A stretch of 64,000 nucleotides of DNA from Siphonodentalium dalli (lineage: Eukaryota > Mollusca > Scaphopoda > Gadilida > Siphonodentaliidae), in contig CP136069.1 in NCBI GenBank assembly GCA_032622095.1, forward strand, positions 160,629,043-160,693,042, given 5' to 3'. Position 1 is the stretch's first letter; every line of letters starts with the position of its first letter. Under the pieces are notes generated by a model. It was not told the DNA's origin and did no database searches. It saw only the letters and a program-made list of their open reading frames with translations. A program made the position numbers and the translations under genes. Below are positions 33,283 through 44,469 of this stretch, in pieces.

Positions 33283-33647
33283 TTCGCCATTGAGGTTTTT
33301 GTTAAAGTATTGTCGTGTATTTGTTATATGTTTGTTATCTCCTTGTATGTATTGTATTAATTATTTTGCATCAATAAATAAATAAAACATGACAGAGATT
33401 ATTTCCTGACATCAATATTGAATCAGCACCAAAGGTTCAAAAACCCTCGTTCCCAAATTGACAAATCATTAACCCTACAAAAAGAGAGGACAAACCATTA
33501 AAACATCAAAAGAAAAGAGGAATAGACTATAAGCGGCAAATGATTGAAGTAAGGGATTATTGCCACCCCGTGCAGGTACCCCCGGAAACAATAGCCGTCG
33601 GAAAAGTGAGATGCTCCCATTTTCGCCTTGAATGACCTATTATCGAC

Positions 33648-33730
33648 CTTGGCTGATATCACTCCAAACTCGGCTGATAACACACTACACTCGGCTGATA
33701 ACACACTACACTCGGCTGATATCAGTTGTG
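33648..33730. repeat. 21-bp minisatellite, about 3 copies
   Basis: The unit is TCGGCTGATAACACACTACAC, with diverged edges (GGCTGATATCAC). It is short, with no regulatory inference. Confidence 0.85.
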
Positions 33731-34087
33731 ACATCACCGATAGAAGCGGATATTGTTTACATCCAACGTAAAAGCGGGGATGCAGTGACAGTGCTAGGCC
33801 GATATAACCACAATTTCATAATGGATTTGAAATAATGGCGTTTCCTGGCGTGCCATTTCGAACTAGTATTTACTCCGTAATTTAAATGAAAATCGCGAAT
33901 ATCTACCCAGACATATAACCTGCATGATCATAAACAAATATACCCCAACATCGTATTTAAGATATAAATTTAGTTATTTCGTTTATGTTATATCTGCTGT
34001 CCATTCGATTTTAGGTTTACACCGATGAACCGAAATTGGAATGGATAGTGATGGTATTACCATAATACTGTTGATCAAATTAATAAC
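33731..34087. other. Gene-free stretch
   Basis: Nothing recognised. Confidence 0.45.
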
Positions 34088-34236
34088 GAGGTTATTACTT
34101 TGTTAGATAAATATCGGCCGAGACATCTCAACCCTCTGTAACTTCATATCAGCATTCGACCTTCGGTCTCAGGCTGATTTGAAGTTATTTCGGGTTAATA
34201 TCTCGGCCGATATCCAACTAACCATGTAATAACCTC
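34088..34236. mobile_element. 149-bp hairpin MITE
   Basis: Ends GAGGTTATTAC and GTAATAACCTC are inverted. Arms share TTAGATAAATATCGGCCGAG or its near complement, AACTTCA, and a CAGCATTCGACCTTCGG-type turn with GCTGA. No transposase; target duplication unclear. Confidence 0.7.
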
Positions 34237-34841
34237 TAAATAGCAATTAAAATATCGCCTTGATAAGCTTTGGGAAAAACGTTATACCTCAAGTGATATT
34301 GTACCTATTGGACCGACATTTTTCGTGTCGTATTCTAAGATGCGCCTCCGAGGACATTATCACAATTTGGGCGGACGCTTAGGATTGAAAGAAAGAATAT
34401 AGCACTTCAAGCTGTTATACAATTTTCGCAAAGAAGTGAAACAAACTCTCTTTATTTGTTTGTTTGGGACCCAGACACCGTGTTCAAAGTAGTATTTTTG
34501 ATTACGTCAACGCGTCTTTCTGGGACAAGGTAGTTCAAGTATTTATCGACCTATTTCGATACCGGGAGAAAATCAAAAGCGAATATTATTTAGACAGGTG
34601 GACACCAGATGGGAAATTACATTTTTTCCTGTCAACTTTTTCTCAACTTTTCTTGATATAGAATGGGTTATTCTTGTGAAAATAGAAATGGGGACCGGCG
34701 TGGGGTTAAAAAGTGCGATACACAATGCTCCCCCGGATGGATGGATGTCACAAGGCCATAATAATTATTCTCCTAGATCATGCAATTTTTATCCAAATAC
34801 AATATTTTACTTTGTTTTTAGTTTAAAACTGCAATTGTAAT

Positions 34842-35833
34842 GTACGTTAGTCAGGTGGTTAAATAGTCCGAGGGTTCGATAGTCCGAGGGTTCAGTAGTC
34901 CGAGTGTTCGATTGTCCGAGGGTTCGATAGACGACCATATACACCTATATAGGCCCCACCGTGCAATTACGTGTGGTTGCCTGCTAAAAGTCGCCACGCT
35001 TTCCCCTATTATGGTTGACAAAGGCAAAATGACGTCGACCATAGTAATCTGCTTTCTCATATACGATAATTTCATTTAGAGCGAAATTGAGCAAGAATCA
35101 GGCACATGAAACGCGAGTGTAGCAACGGGACAACAGCGCTGTTGGCGTATAATCGTATTGGAACGCGGCCATGCAGTGCATCGCCAATTACCGTTAAAAA
35201 GTGATATGTTTTAAAAGCTTGAAAGTGTTTATGTTCGCAAAAGTGAATGATCACTGCAATCTGTATTTGAGCTTTGTGATAGTACAACCCTGATACATGT
35301 ATATTGCCTTCCAGCTGTTGAAAATGTTGTCAAAAGTTGGGAGTGTGACCCAAATACCCGCTGCCCCTTCTACAGGACAATCGGACTATCGAACCCTCGG
35401 GCTATTGAACCGTCGGACTATCGAACCGTCGGACTATCGAACCCTCGGACTATTGAACCATCGGTCTGTGACGCTTTAGACTAACCCTCGGACTATCGCA
35501 TCCGCGGACTATTGAACCCTCGGACTATTAAACCCTCGGACTATTGAACCATCGGTCTATGACGCTTTAGAATAACCCTCGGGCTATTGCACCATCGGTC
35601 TGTGACGCTTTAGACTAACCGTCGGACTATCGCATCCGCGGACTATTGAACCCTCGGACTACTAAACCCTCGGACTATTGAACCATCGGTCTGTGACGCT
35701 TTAGACTAACCCTCGGGCTATTGAACCATCGGTCTGTGACGCTTTAGACTAACCCTCGGACTATCGCATCCGCGGACGATTGAACCCTCGGACTATTGAA
35801 CCATCGGACTATTGAACCATCGGACTAACGTAC
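34842..35833. mobile_element. Foldback-like element with 16-bp tandem-repeat arms
   Basis: Both ends read GTACGTTAGTC inward. The left arm (to about 34930) is 4-5 tandem copies of TCCGAGGGTTCGATAG. The right arm (about 35375-35833) is the inverse array (CTATCGAACCCTCGGA), much longer, with higher-order units marked by CGGTCTGTGACGCTTTAGA and ATCCGCGGAC. The centre (about 34931-35374) encodes nothing recognised. Inverted arms made of short direct repeats are the definition of foldback elements. A related element lies at 60721-62062. Confidence 0.8.
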
Positions 35834-36444
35834 TGTCCCCATAATTAACATTGGTGAAATTCACTAAAACTTATGTTGAAAGGGGGTAGGTATCAAATTG
35901 CATATGTAATAATTGTCTTTCATCAAGATATGTACACAACATATGGTTATTTACTGGTCATTTCTCCCATAACTATCAACTATTATGGTTGCAAACATGT
36001 CTCTATGATTCTTGCTATATTGTTGTTATGAATGAATGGTGTGTTGTGACCTAGCTCTTCGGAGCTGTCAAAATGGTTATTTAAGAATTGTGATGTCAAC
36101 TATCACGGGTTTATCGTATTTTAATACAGACTAGATTTTGGTAGAATAGAACAAATTCCCGTAACATTCAATGGCATTCAGTTTCATAACATATCAAAGT
36201 GAAAACTTTATCTTTAATATGCATATGCCTGCATACATCAGTCCATATTATGCATACCGCTACAGTTGTAAGGGCAAGGGTATAGAGGCTAGAAGCGCCA
36301 ATAGGATGGGACAGAAGAATATCATGCAATTATAAAGCAATGCATTAGAAGAAAATTATCAATCGCGTGATACCACTTGACCGTGCATGGTTGAATGGCG
36401 GTACAACCGCGGTCATCAACGGCCTACAACCTTACAACCAGTCC
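35834..36444. other. Gene-free stretch
   Basis: Nothing recognised. Confidence 0.5.
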
Positions 36445-37377
36445 TAGTCCAAGTCTTTTCGTACTGAAACCAGCTAAGATATTGGTATGGCGAGATGTTG
36501 GTATTTAGTCCGAGTTCCAGGCCCATGCATTCCTATGACACGACTTACGCCCAGGAAATGTGGCGGGAATTTGTGGTGTATTTTTACTCGATTTACCTAA
36601 CAAATCAATACATGATGATATATACATCGGAAAGAGTGACATCTTGTGGTCATAATGGTGTATAATAATCTAACTTTCATGTTAAATTACGCATATAATA
36701 TTTCGGTTGATTGTTACCGACATCGCTGTTTTTATATTTTGTTTCGTTTTAACTGGAAGCCGAAGTGTTACGAACAACTCCGGCATAGTCCGGAGTTTGT
36801 TTTGACCGAGACGAATTTCTACATACAAAATGGCAGCCCCCATATTATTATAATGCTCGTTGTGGTTACACTGTTTTAAACTGTGAGATGGTTGTAATTC
36901 CCGTAAATTATTTAATGTATTACATTTATATCTTCAATATTTACTTAATCTATGTATTTATTAATTTATTGACACGTATAATTACGATTACAATGGAGAA
37001 TTAATCGTGCGTGGTTGATCGAAAATCTACGGAATATTTTCACCGGAAAATGCCGAACGCAGTTCGCGAGGTCAACTGAGTTCGCATACTTTTAAAAATT
37101 TGTAAACACTACGGCAAATGTCTCTTTTCACATTAAATTACCGCTTTCAATTCACAACTGATGTGGGTTTCAGATCAAATAGGACGTCTTCTGCGGAAAA
37201 TATCCGTTGATTGTCGCAATTGTGATATTTTATTTCATATAATTGTGGTTTTATTTGAGCGGGTCATTAACGCTTAACTCGTGTCATAAGAATGTATAGG
37301 GCGCGAACTCGGACTAAATACCAGCATCTCGCCATACCAATATCTTAGCTGGTTTTAGTACGAGAAGACTTGGACTA
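36445..37377. mobile_element. TA-flanked element with about 110-bp terminal inverted repeats
   Basis: The left arm (36447-36556) and right arm (37268-37375) are inverted copies: GTCCAAGTCTT(T/C)TCGTACT, AACCAGCTAAGATATTGG, TATGGCGAGATG(T/C)TGG, TATTTAGTCCGAGTTC and a TATGACACGA-type end. TA at each outer edge fits a Tc1/mariner-like target, but this is a minimal signal. The centre (about 710 bp) has no transposase. Confidence 0.7.
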
Positions 37378-37622
37378 AACCAGTCCATGCATATATCACC
37401 ACACTATCATTGAGTAGACCTATCAGTTCATCGCAACCTCCGTAGAAACATTCAAAACAATGTTCAGCTGGACGATGAATTTACAACATGGTTCTTAACT
37501 AATAGTCGCACATGTTTCGTTGACAATTGATGAATATGATGCACCATGAGTGACTGATCTGTGTTCAGACGTCAGTTCGTGATACCGACTAAACTTTCTA
37601 CGTTGTTGATATTGTCCTGTAC
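37378..37622. repeat. Inverse copy of the 13.4/13.7-kb repeat and putative 5' flank
   Basis: The reverse complement of about 37430-37520 reads GACTATTAGTTAAGAACCAT, CATCGTCCAG, GTTTTGAATGTTTC and GATGAACTGATAG, resembling 13417-13518 and 13683-13740. Confidence 0.5.
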
Positions 37623-37814
37623 ATGTCACTAGTGGTTGACATCAAAGTTCTGGTGAATTATTTTTGTGCGTTCATACTCTTTTGTAACTTAGTAAACATC
37701 ATTTTCACAGCATTCCCAGAGCCAAGTGTAACAGCCTCGCCTTGTAACACGGTGAACAGTGACATCGAATTAACAACTCGAAAATATAATCATATAGCTA
37801 GGTCGCTTTCGTAG
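37623..37814 (+). CDS. Candidate small secreted peptide or first exon
   Basis: ATG starts a 63-codon frame with a charged-poor N-terminus, a hydrophobic stretch (VNYFCAFILFCNLVNIIF) and then AFPEPSVTASPCNT, which fits a signal peptide with cleavage after the hydrophobic core. The remainder (DIELTTRKYNHIARSLS) is not recognised. A GTGAAC site after AACACG could act as a splice donor. It may be a complete short protein, a first exon, or chance. Confidence 0.25.
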   Translation: MSLVVDIKVLVNYFCAFILFCNLVNIIFTAFPEPSVTASPCNTVNSDIELTTRKYNHIARSLS

Positions 37815-37866
37815 TTTAACAGCGTGTCCGTGTCACATGCAGACCCAAGTCAGACAGTTTTGACAA

Positions 37867-40039
37867 TATAGTCTGGTCGATAAACTAACATTTTAGGGTC
37901 AATCTAGAATAAATTTGGACTACATGTAAGTTGGTTTCTATTCCATTTTGAAGAGGAATATATCCTCTATAACATATTCAAAATCCGTTAAAATCCGCTT
38001 TGATCATTTTCTGTAATCCAAGATGGCGTCCATGATGGCAGTTGGTATCGAAAAATTCTGAATTTCGGTGATAGGTGCGCCAACTATTACCAAATTAGTA
38101 ATAAAATAAATTACACACAAACAATGCTTAGTCGTAAACCATGTCGGTAGAATGTCTGTCCCAATATGGCTGCCAAAATGGAAAATATCGAATGAAATTT
38201 ACAATTTGTGGAAAATTGAATAGCTAGTCATACAAGAACGAACGAGCCCTCGAATTATACGAGGAAGAATGATTTCAGAGTATAAGGGGAGCTTTTAATA
38301 ATAGATGTAAGAATTCTCTCTAATGTATCTCGCGAGAGAGCAAACGCAAGCCAGGTCTCATACAACGATGAAATATGGACTTTTTAGCCGCCAAGAAACA
38401 GAAGAATAATGCAATTTTATCTCTACTGTTTATCTCGAATCGTGTAATATATGTGTAATTAAACAGTTAAATGGGATCTAAAAGAGATGCATTGATTATG
38501 TATGTAATGAAAACAGTCTCACGAATGTGACCGATAATCATTTATTTTTATATCTACAACACCAAATCTGTCAAAATTCACTACTATAGAACAGTATGAG
38601 TGCTATTCATATGGTACTAGGTAAAATGTGTAGATCACATTGTCCGTATCATAGTTGTCTCCGGTCAAGTGATTAAACACGAATATTTCGCTTTTATCAC
38701 ACAAATGCATGGTGGTATACCATGAACGAAATTTATCAAAATACAAAGGAGTACAATAGACTAACTTCAATAAATTCTCAACATAACCAAATGTGCTTAC
38801 ATACTCTATGACATAGACTGTCTTTATATCTGGAAATTATATGTGCTTAATGCACTAAGGCCACATATATGCAAAACGCATTACCTTTTCGGCAACCGCA
38901 TCGCCGCGTTTACCCATTCTCCCTAATGTTACACATATCTGCTGCATAAAAAACCATAAATAGCAACATTGAGTGAATGGTAAACGCAGAACTAATAAAT
39001 TTAAACGCTGATGACCTGATCTTTAACGCAAGTATGTGGGTGGCAATGGTAATATAATTTCAAACAACAAGATACTGAAAACTAATAGTGTGCATTGCGT
39101 GGTACATATTCCCGTTGTGAAGTGCCGATTGAAGTAATTTGAACAAAATTGTCTAAATAAGAAACCGGTTTGGAAGCAGCATGAAAATTGTTTGAAATAA
39201 AATGTACGAAGTACAGTCTCTTCGATCTAGTGAGATATGGTACTATTCTGTTGAAGAGATGAGTGTTTCTTTACACTATAATCAGCATTTTGGCATACGT
39301 GTATGGTTTATTATCACGGAGAGTGTTGAAAATTCCGGAAATGTAACTAGTATTTACACAGCAAGGGTATGCACTTCAGTTTCCGCGTTACATTCAATAA
39401 TTAATCATCATTCCAAATGAAAATACCACGCAGTGTGTGACGAAATATTACTTCGTGTGTTGCATGCCCGAAATAACTGTTTTTGGCCCGACAGTTTGAT
39501 GGATTCTAAGCAGAAAACCCGAACGTAAATAATTGGGCTAACATGCGTTCAGTGATCGATAAAAGTTCAGATATATTTGTTTTAATTATACATGTATGTG
39601 TACCATTAAAGATATATAACAACATATTTGTAAATTACCAATGTATATTTTCGCTTATAGGTGGTTATCCAATATGTTGTTTCGCCATAGCATGGATTGG
39701 AGTTGCGGCCATTTTGACAACCATTTCATCGCCGCGATTGCATTATTTTCTGTCCTTGTCACTCCAATCGCCCCCTATACTCTAATTTAACACAAACTGG
39801 TATATATCGGATGGAGGATTAATGAGTGCTGGTATCGCCGATGATGGATATTGTAGAAAAACCTACTTCACAAGGTCGAAAAATGGGCATTTTAAACATC
39901 TCTGTAAAAAAGGTTTGCTCAAAGCGGATTGAGGCGGATTTTGGATATGTTATAGAGGATATATTCCTCTTCAAAATGGAATAAAAACCAACTTAGTCCA
40001 AATTTATTCTAGATCAAACCTTTTGTCGACCAGACTATA
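37867..40039. mobile_element. 2.17-kb element with about 130-bp terminal inverted repeats
   Basis: Arms are about 37869-38005 and 39915-40037. Both read inward TATAGTCTGGTCGA, then CTAGAATAAATTTGGACTA, AGTTGGTTT(C/T)TATTCCATT, TTGAAGAGGAATATATCCTC and TATAACATAT. TA dinucleotides at both edges fit a TA target. The interior holds a fragment of the 25.9-kb repeat (about 38240-38460) and no transposase ORF. Confidence 0.65.
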
Positions 40040-40449
40040 ATTCCAGAACTAAGTAGTAGCTATATAACTAAATGTGATCCTATTTCGCCAAAATGGTCAA
40101 AAATATTTATAATTTTACGACTTCGAATGGTTGGTTAGATCTGACTGCCACCAAGTTGTAGCCTTTTAGGCCACACTAAATTTCTAAAATTGCACCTGTA
40201 AATCGAGGCCGAAATTGGCTTCAAATAAAAAGTGAAAGCGGGTGTAATAGCAACCGCAATTATGCAAGCGCACTAAGCGCGAGTGTTTGTTTATACCTTA
40301 GGTGCAGGTGAATGCTGACGTCATATTTCTGTTCTATATTTTCTATTGCGATGAGCCAAATTCTGGCGGAGGTGTACGTTTATTTGTGAAATTTACACGT
40401 GACTCCCGGTTAACAACTGTGTGGATATTGCAAAAGCTCGGAATCGGAA

Positions 40450-40700
40450 ATGGACCATGATTTTCCCACAACAGTTACAACTATATACAAATATTTAGTG
40501 TGGGATATGTTGTTTTCCGACCGAAAATCGAATATTCAACTACCATATAATTTTGGACTGAAATGGCAATTAGCTGGACATTTCCAACCATACGTTGTTA
40601 CGTTGGAAATTTCCTACATTTGGAAACATTCAATTAGCAACTGGAACATTCTGAAACAATGGTTAGATGAAATGAGATTCCCAAAGTTGAGACTTTTGAT
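40450..40700. repeat. Copy of the TTTCCAAC dispersed repeat
   Basis: The phrase TTGGACTGAAATGGCAATTA, then GCTGGACATTTCCAACC, GTTGGAAATTTC and CATTTGG, matches 56119-56670. Confidence 0.55.
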
Positions 40701-40969
40701 CTAGCTCAAGGGTGTGTAGTTCGAATGTCCAATTCTTCGAGTGGTATATATATAGCACAAGTAGACTGTTATAGTAGTGGCACTTGTACTACACATGGAT
40801 ACTTATCATTCTATGATTATTGTAATATTGAATCACAGCATTATGTGGTTGCTCCACTACATGTCACGTACGATAATATTATGTCGTACATGTATACGGT
40901 ACTGTAAAACATTTTGTTCACTTCAATTTCATAATCTACACGTTGACACTTTGCACATGGAACCCAATC

Positions 40970-41300
40970 TATATATGTTCTACATCCATATATAGCTTAT
41001 ACATCCATATATAGGTTATACATCCATATATAGGTTCTACGGCCATATATATGTTATACATCCATATATATGTTCTGCATCTAGATATAGATTCTACATC
41101 CATATATAGGTTATACATCCATATATAGGTTCTACATCCATTTATAGGTTCTACATCTATATATAGGTTCTACATCCATATGTAGGTTCTACATCCATAT
41201 GTTCCACATCCATATAGTGGTTCTACATCCATTTTATAGGTTCTACATCGATATATAGGTTCTACATCGATATATATGTTCTACATCCATATATAGGTTC
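40970..41300. repeat. 19-bp minisatellite, about 17 copies
   Basis: The unit is approximately TTCTACATCCATATATAGG, with variants (TTATAC, CATCGATATATATG). Short frames over it are not genes. Confidence 0.9.
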
Positions 41301-41875
41301 CAGTTAGGTACCCCATGGCTGATTGGTATTTCTTTTTACAGAACTGTTGCTAAGGTTTTGTATAACATTTGGTCGCCTTTTTGGTTGCATAGTATTAGGT
41401 TCAGCTTTTAAATGATTTGGACATGGCACTCGATGTAAGGGTTGGTTCGGGGATTTTGTTACCGAACATATGGTTCCCAAATTGAATCCGATGATTTCCC
41501 TTAAGTATGTCCAATTTCAACACAAGACACTATTAATATCAGACACAGGGTAGTAAGAAATGAAAATCCTATATCACCTTCGGGGAATAACGATAATTAT
41601 TTAACTGCAAGTTTTTCTAAAATCCATTGCTGAGCCCATTTTTGGGTCTTGTTGTCATTTATGCAAGTGTAAACTCTCTGCATTTGTCGGCAATTGCTCC
41701 CCCAAAAATGAATATGTTATAATCACTATCAGACTGGCGGCACATTCTAACTTGTGGTGAAATATTTTCTAATATATACTATCTGATCGGAATTGGTTAT
41801 CATAAATTAGCGTACAGTGAAAGAGTTATGACATCGATCCCACGTGTGTCACTGTACACATATAACGGCACTAAC
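41301..41875. other. Gene-free stretch 3' of the lectin exon
   Basis: This is presumed intron or flank of the C-type lectin gene. Nothing else is recognised. Confidence 0.45.
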
Positions 41876-42120
41876 CTGGTTTCGACCCCACGCAAATGAA
41901 TGGGTACTGTATGACGCAGTCCTCTTTGTACCAGAGCCACATTTGTGCCCCCGAATCATATTGTATGGCCACACACCACGAGTATGCATCTTCGTCAGCC
42001 TCACCCGGTGCCCAATTTGGAATGCCATTGACAAGCGGGTCATCGGAAAATTCCCACTGCCACTCTTCAGGAAGTCCCTCTTCACTATTGACAAGACCGA
42101 TCCACATCTTCACACCGGAT
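41876..42120 (-). CDS. C-type lectin domain exon (C-terminal half)
   Basis: The exon lies between acceptor TCATTTCAG (exon from 42120) and donor CAG|GTTAGT (exon end 41876), 245 bp. It encodes about 81 residues: MWIGLVNSEEG (the WIGL core), WQWEFSDD, GIPNWAPGEADED, WCVAIQYDSG, MWLWYKEDCV and PFICVG. The order WIGL, W-W, NWxxGE, W-C, WxxxxC and FIC is diagnostic of the CTLD fold, with the cysteines for the C-terminal disulfides. The usual EPN/QPD sugar-binding tripeptide and WND calcium motif are not intact (GEADE; WLWYKED), so classic Ca-dependent sugar binding is doubtful. The N-terminal half must be in an upstream exon (above 42120), and the protein continues past the donor. Gene extent is unknown. 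Confidence 0.8.
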
Positions 42121-43412
42121 CTGAAATGACACGTTTGTCCTGATCACACACACATACGCTGTCACTAATTTAGCTAACGGGTATTTCGTTTGGCGCCAAC
42201 CCGATTGAGTTTGTATTGAGACATCAAATGCAGAGCGAGACTGTACGTTGTGCGCCAACACTTTATCATAATCCTATTGTCTGGACACACTTTCTCCCTC
42301 TTTTCCTCTTGAGTAGACCGTTACTCGATCAAGCTATAATTATATGAATGACTTTCATAAAATCGCCATAGATTAAACCAGTCTGATTAATCATTACATA
42401 CATGTAATTTCATGAGAGACACCTCATCATACACAATTGAATATATCCCATTTAAAGATGGATTATCTCTTTAAATAACAAATTTTAAATAGTTGCGTGG
42501 GTATAAAATAATAGATATGAACTGAAGACCTATGTCCGGAAAAGCTTCTATCAATTAATATTGATTTTACTTCGAATATTAAATCGGGCCCATTTATGTT
42601 ACTATTTTTAGAACCGACCATTCGGATGAGACCGTATTGCTATATAGAGCACTGGGCTGTTCCTACGGCTACGCAACGAATGTCAAATGTCACAGATTGG
42701 TTGTTTGTACTGTTTTGTTCCACAGATATAAGCAATAATGAGTATAAATAACGTTTATTCGTGACAAAATTGCACAATATAATTTCTGGTCTCTGTTAAC
42801 AGTAACCAATATTGTTCGATAGCTGAACAAACACATCTTTTTAGACCAGAAAATATTCGAAATAAAATTAATATTAATCGATAGAAGCATTTCCGGACAG
42901 GAGTCTTCGATTCAGATCTAATATTTTATACCCCGGTAACTATATAATACATGTTTACAAAGAGATAATCCACCTTTAAACACAACATACAGTGCCTGAT
43001 TATGATGCTTTTATGCAGATTATACACCTGTCTTTGTTCTAATGTAAGATAAGATGGTGTCAATTTCTGCAGTTCAATTAATTGTATAATCATATTGACT
43101 CAATCCATGGGCTACTTAATGTTCAAGGTGTCCAAGTATACGAAGGTACTCAACTTTCCAAATGTATAAACCTAAGAATTGTCCTGTTAATGATATGGGA
43201 TGCGACCACACTTCAAATGGATAAATGACATATGTAGAATACACCAATTCGAGTACTGTCAACATTATTATTATTTATCAACATTGTTGTGAATAATTTG
43301 ACCACTAAAGTTATGTACTGGTGACACTGGAAACCCACATTATACTCTGGCATATCATGCTCGGAACGTGAGCAGAATACTGGAGTTCTATATGATAATA
43401 TGCTGATAAACC
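42121..43412. other. Probable intron or flank; dispersed duplicate at 42840-42990
   Basis: Upstream lectin exons were not identified. Bases about 42840-42990 (ATTAATCGATAGAAGCATTT, CCGGACAGGAGTCTTCGATT) match 7950-8090 beside the GPCR. Confidence 0.45.
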
Positions 43413-43454
43413 AGGACAGTACCCATGTACAACAGGACAGTACCCATGTACAAC
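43413..43454. repeat. 21-bp direct duplication
   Basis: Two copies of AGGACAGTACCCATGTACAAC. Confidence 0.85.
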
Positions 43455-43566
43455 ATGATTTTACCCTAGTGTACGAGGGCAGTATCCGCGTAATTTTTCA
43501 TAAGGGTGGGATAATGGTAACATGCTAGTATACTAGGAAAGTACACAGGAACATCAGGGTTATACC

Positions 43567-43663
43567 AAGATCATGTCTTCTCGCAACAGCTGTGGGATAT
43601 CGGTTGAGTTGATCATCCTAACCGATATCCAAGCGGTTGTGGACCGAGAAGACTTGGTCTAGA
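43567..43663. mobile_element. Approximately 97-bp hairpin MITE
   Basis: The inverted ends read CAAG(A)TC..GTCTTCTCG on one side and CGAGAAGACTTG on the other. Inner arms have GGATATCGGTT and AACCGATATCC. The GTCTTCTCG end resembles the terminus of the 36445-37377 element. Confidence 0.65.
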
Positions 43664-43764
43664 TTATACCCTAGCATACGAGGATAGTACCCACGTACAG
43701 TGTTTTCATATGGGGTGTTTACGGGTATACATATAGCTGCGTTCGCGTAAGTCAGTCACATATA

Positions 43765-43890
43765 AACAACGAGAATCACGACGATGATAATGATGATGCT
43801 GACGATGATGATAGTGAGGATGATGATAATGATAACAACGATGCTGATTGTGTCAACGACGATGAAGAGGACGACGATGACGACGACATA
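43765..43890. repeat. (GAT/GAC)n simple repeat
   Basis: An imperfect trinucleotide tract of GATGAT, GACGAC and GATAAC. The acidic frame it encodes has no gene context. Confidence 0.9.
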
Positions 43891-44134
43891 GTAAACATAA
43901 CATTACTGGCCTGAATGCGTGTGCATGGTTTAAATCATAGGTTTAAATATTCTGAATTTTATGAGCTAATCAGCAAAAAATAATGCCAAAAATGCCATTA
44001 TTTGTCTGACTGAATCAAACACTGCAGAAGGAGTGGTACCGAGTACTGATGATAGTACATGCAATAGTACACGAACACTCCCCGTCCATAAGAATACGGC
44101 AAGCCATACAATAATGGCCCCTTTTTGTAAATAA

Positions 44135-44469
44135 TGTACACTGAAAAAAGACAACCAAAGTGATTAAGATTGCTTAGTCACTACCATTGTCTCAGATTCA
44201 ACTATGATTGGTAGTCATTCTGCTTAATGGTAGAATCTTAGTCGTGATGACTAATGGCCGAATCTTAGTCGTGATGACTAAGGGTCGAAACATAGTCATT
44301 CTGATTAATGCCCGAATCTTAGTCGTGATGACTAAGGGTTGAAACATAGTCATTCTGACTAAGCCAAGGCAATTAAATTAGCCATCATGACTAAGTTGTT
44401 ATGTTAGTCAGTTTGACTAAATATGTTACTACTTAGTCACTTTGACTAGGATAATATCGATAACATCTT
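44135..44469. repeat. 335-bp direct repeat, left copy (long TSD)
   Basis: From TGTACACTGAAAAAAGAC to GATAACATCTT this matches 46994-47326 with about ten differences (roughly 97%). The block is rich in TTAGTC and GACTAA dyads. Confidence 0.9.

Noticed and set aside
35375-35833. CRISPR-like look of repeated CGGACTATTGAACC units
   Set aside because: Units are contiguous or in higher-order repeats with no unique equal-length spacers, and the context is eukaryotic.
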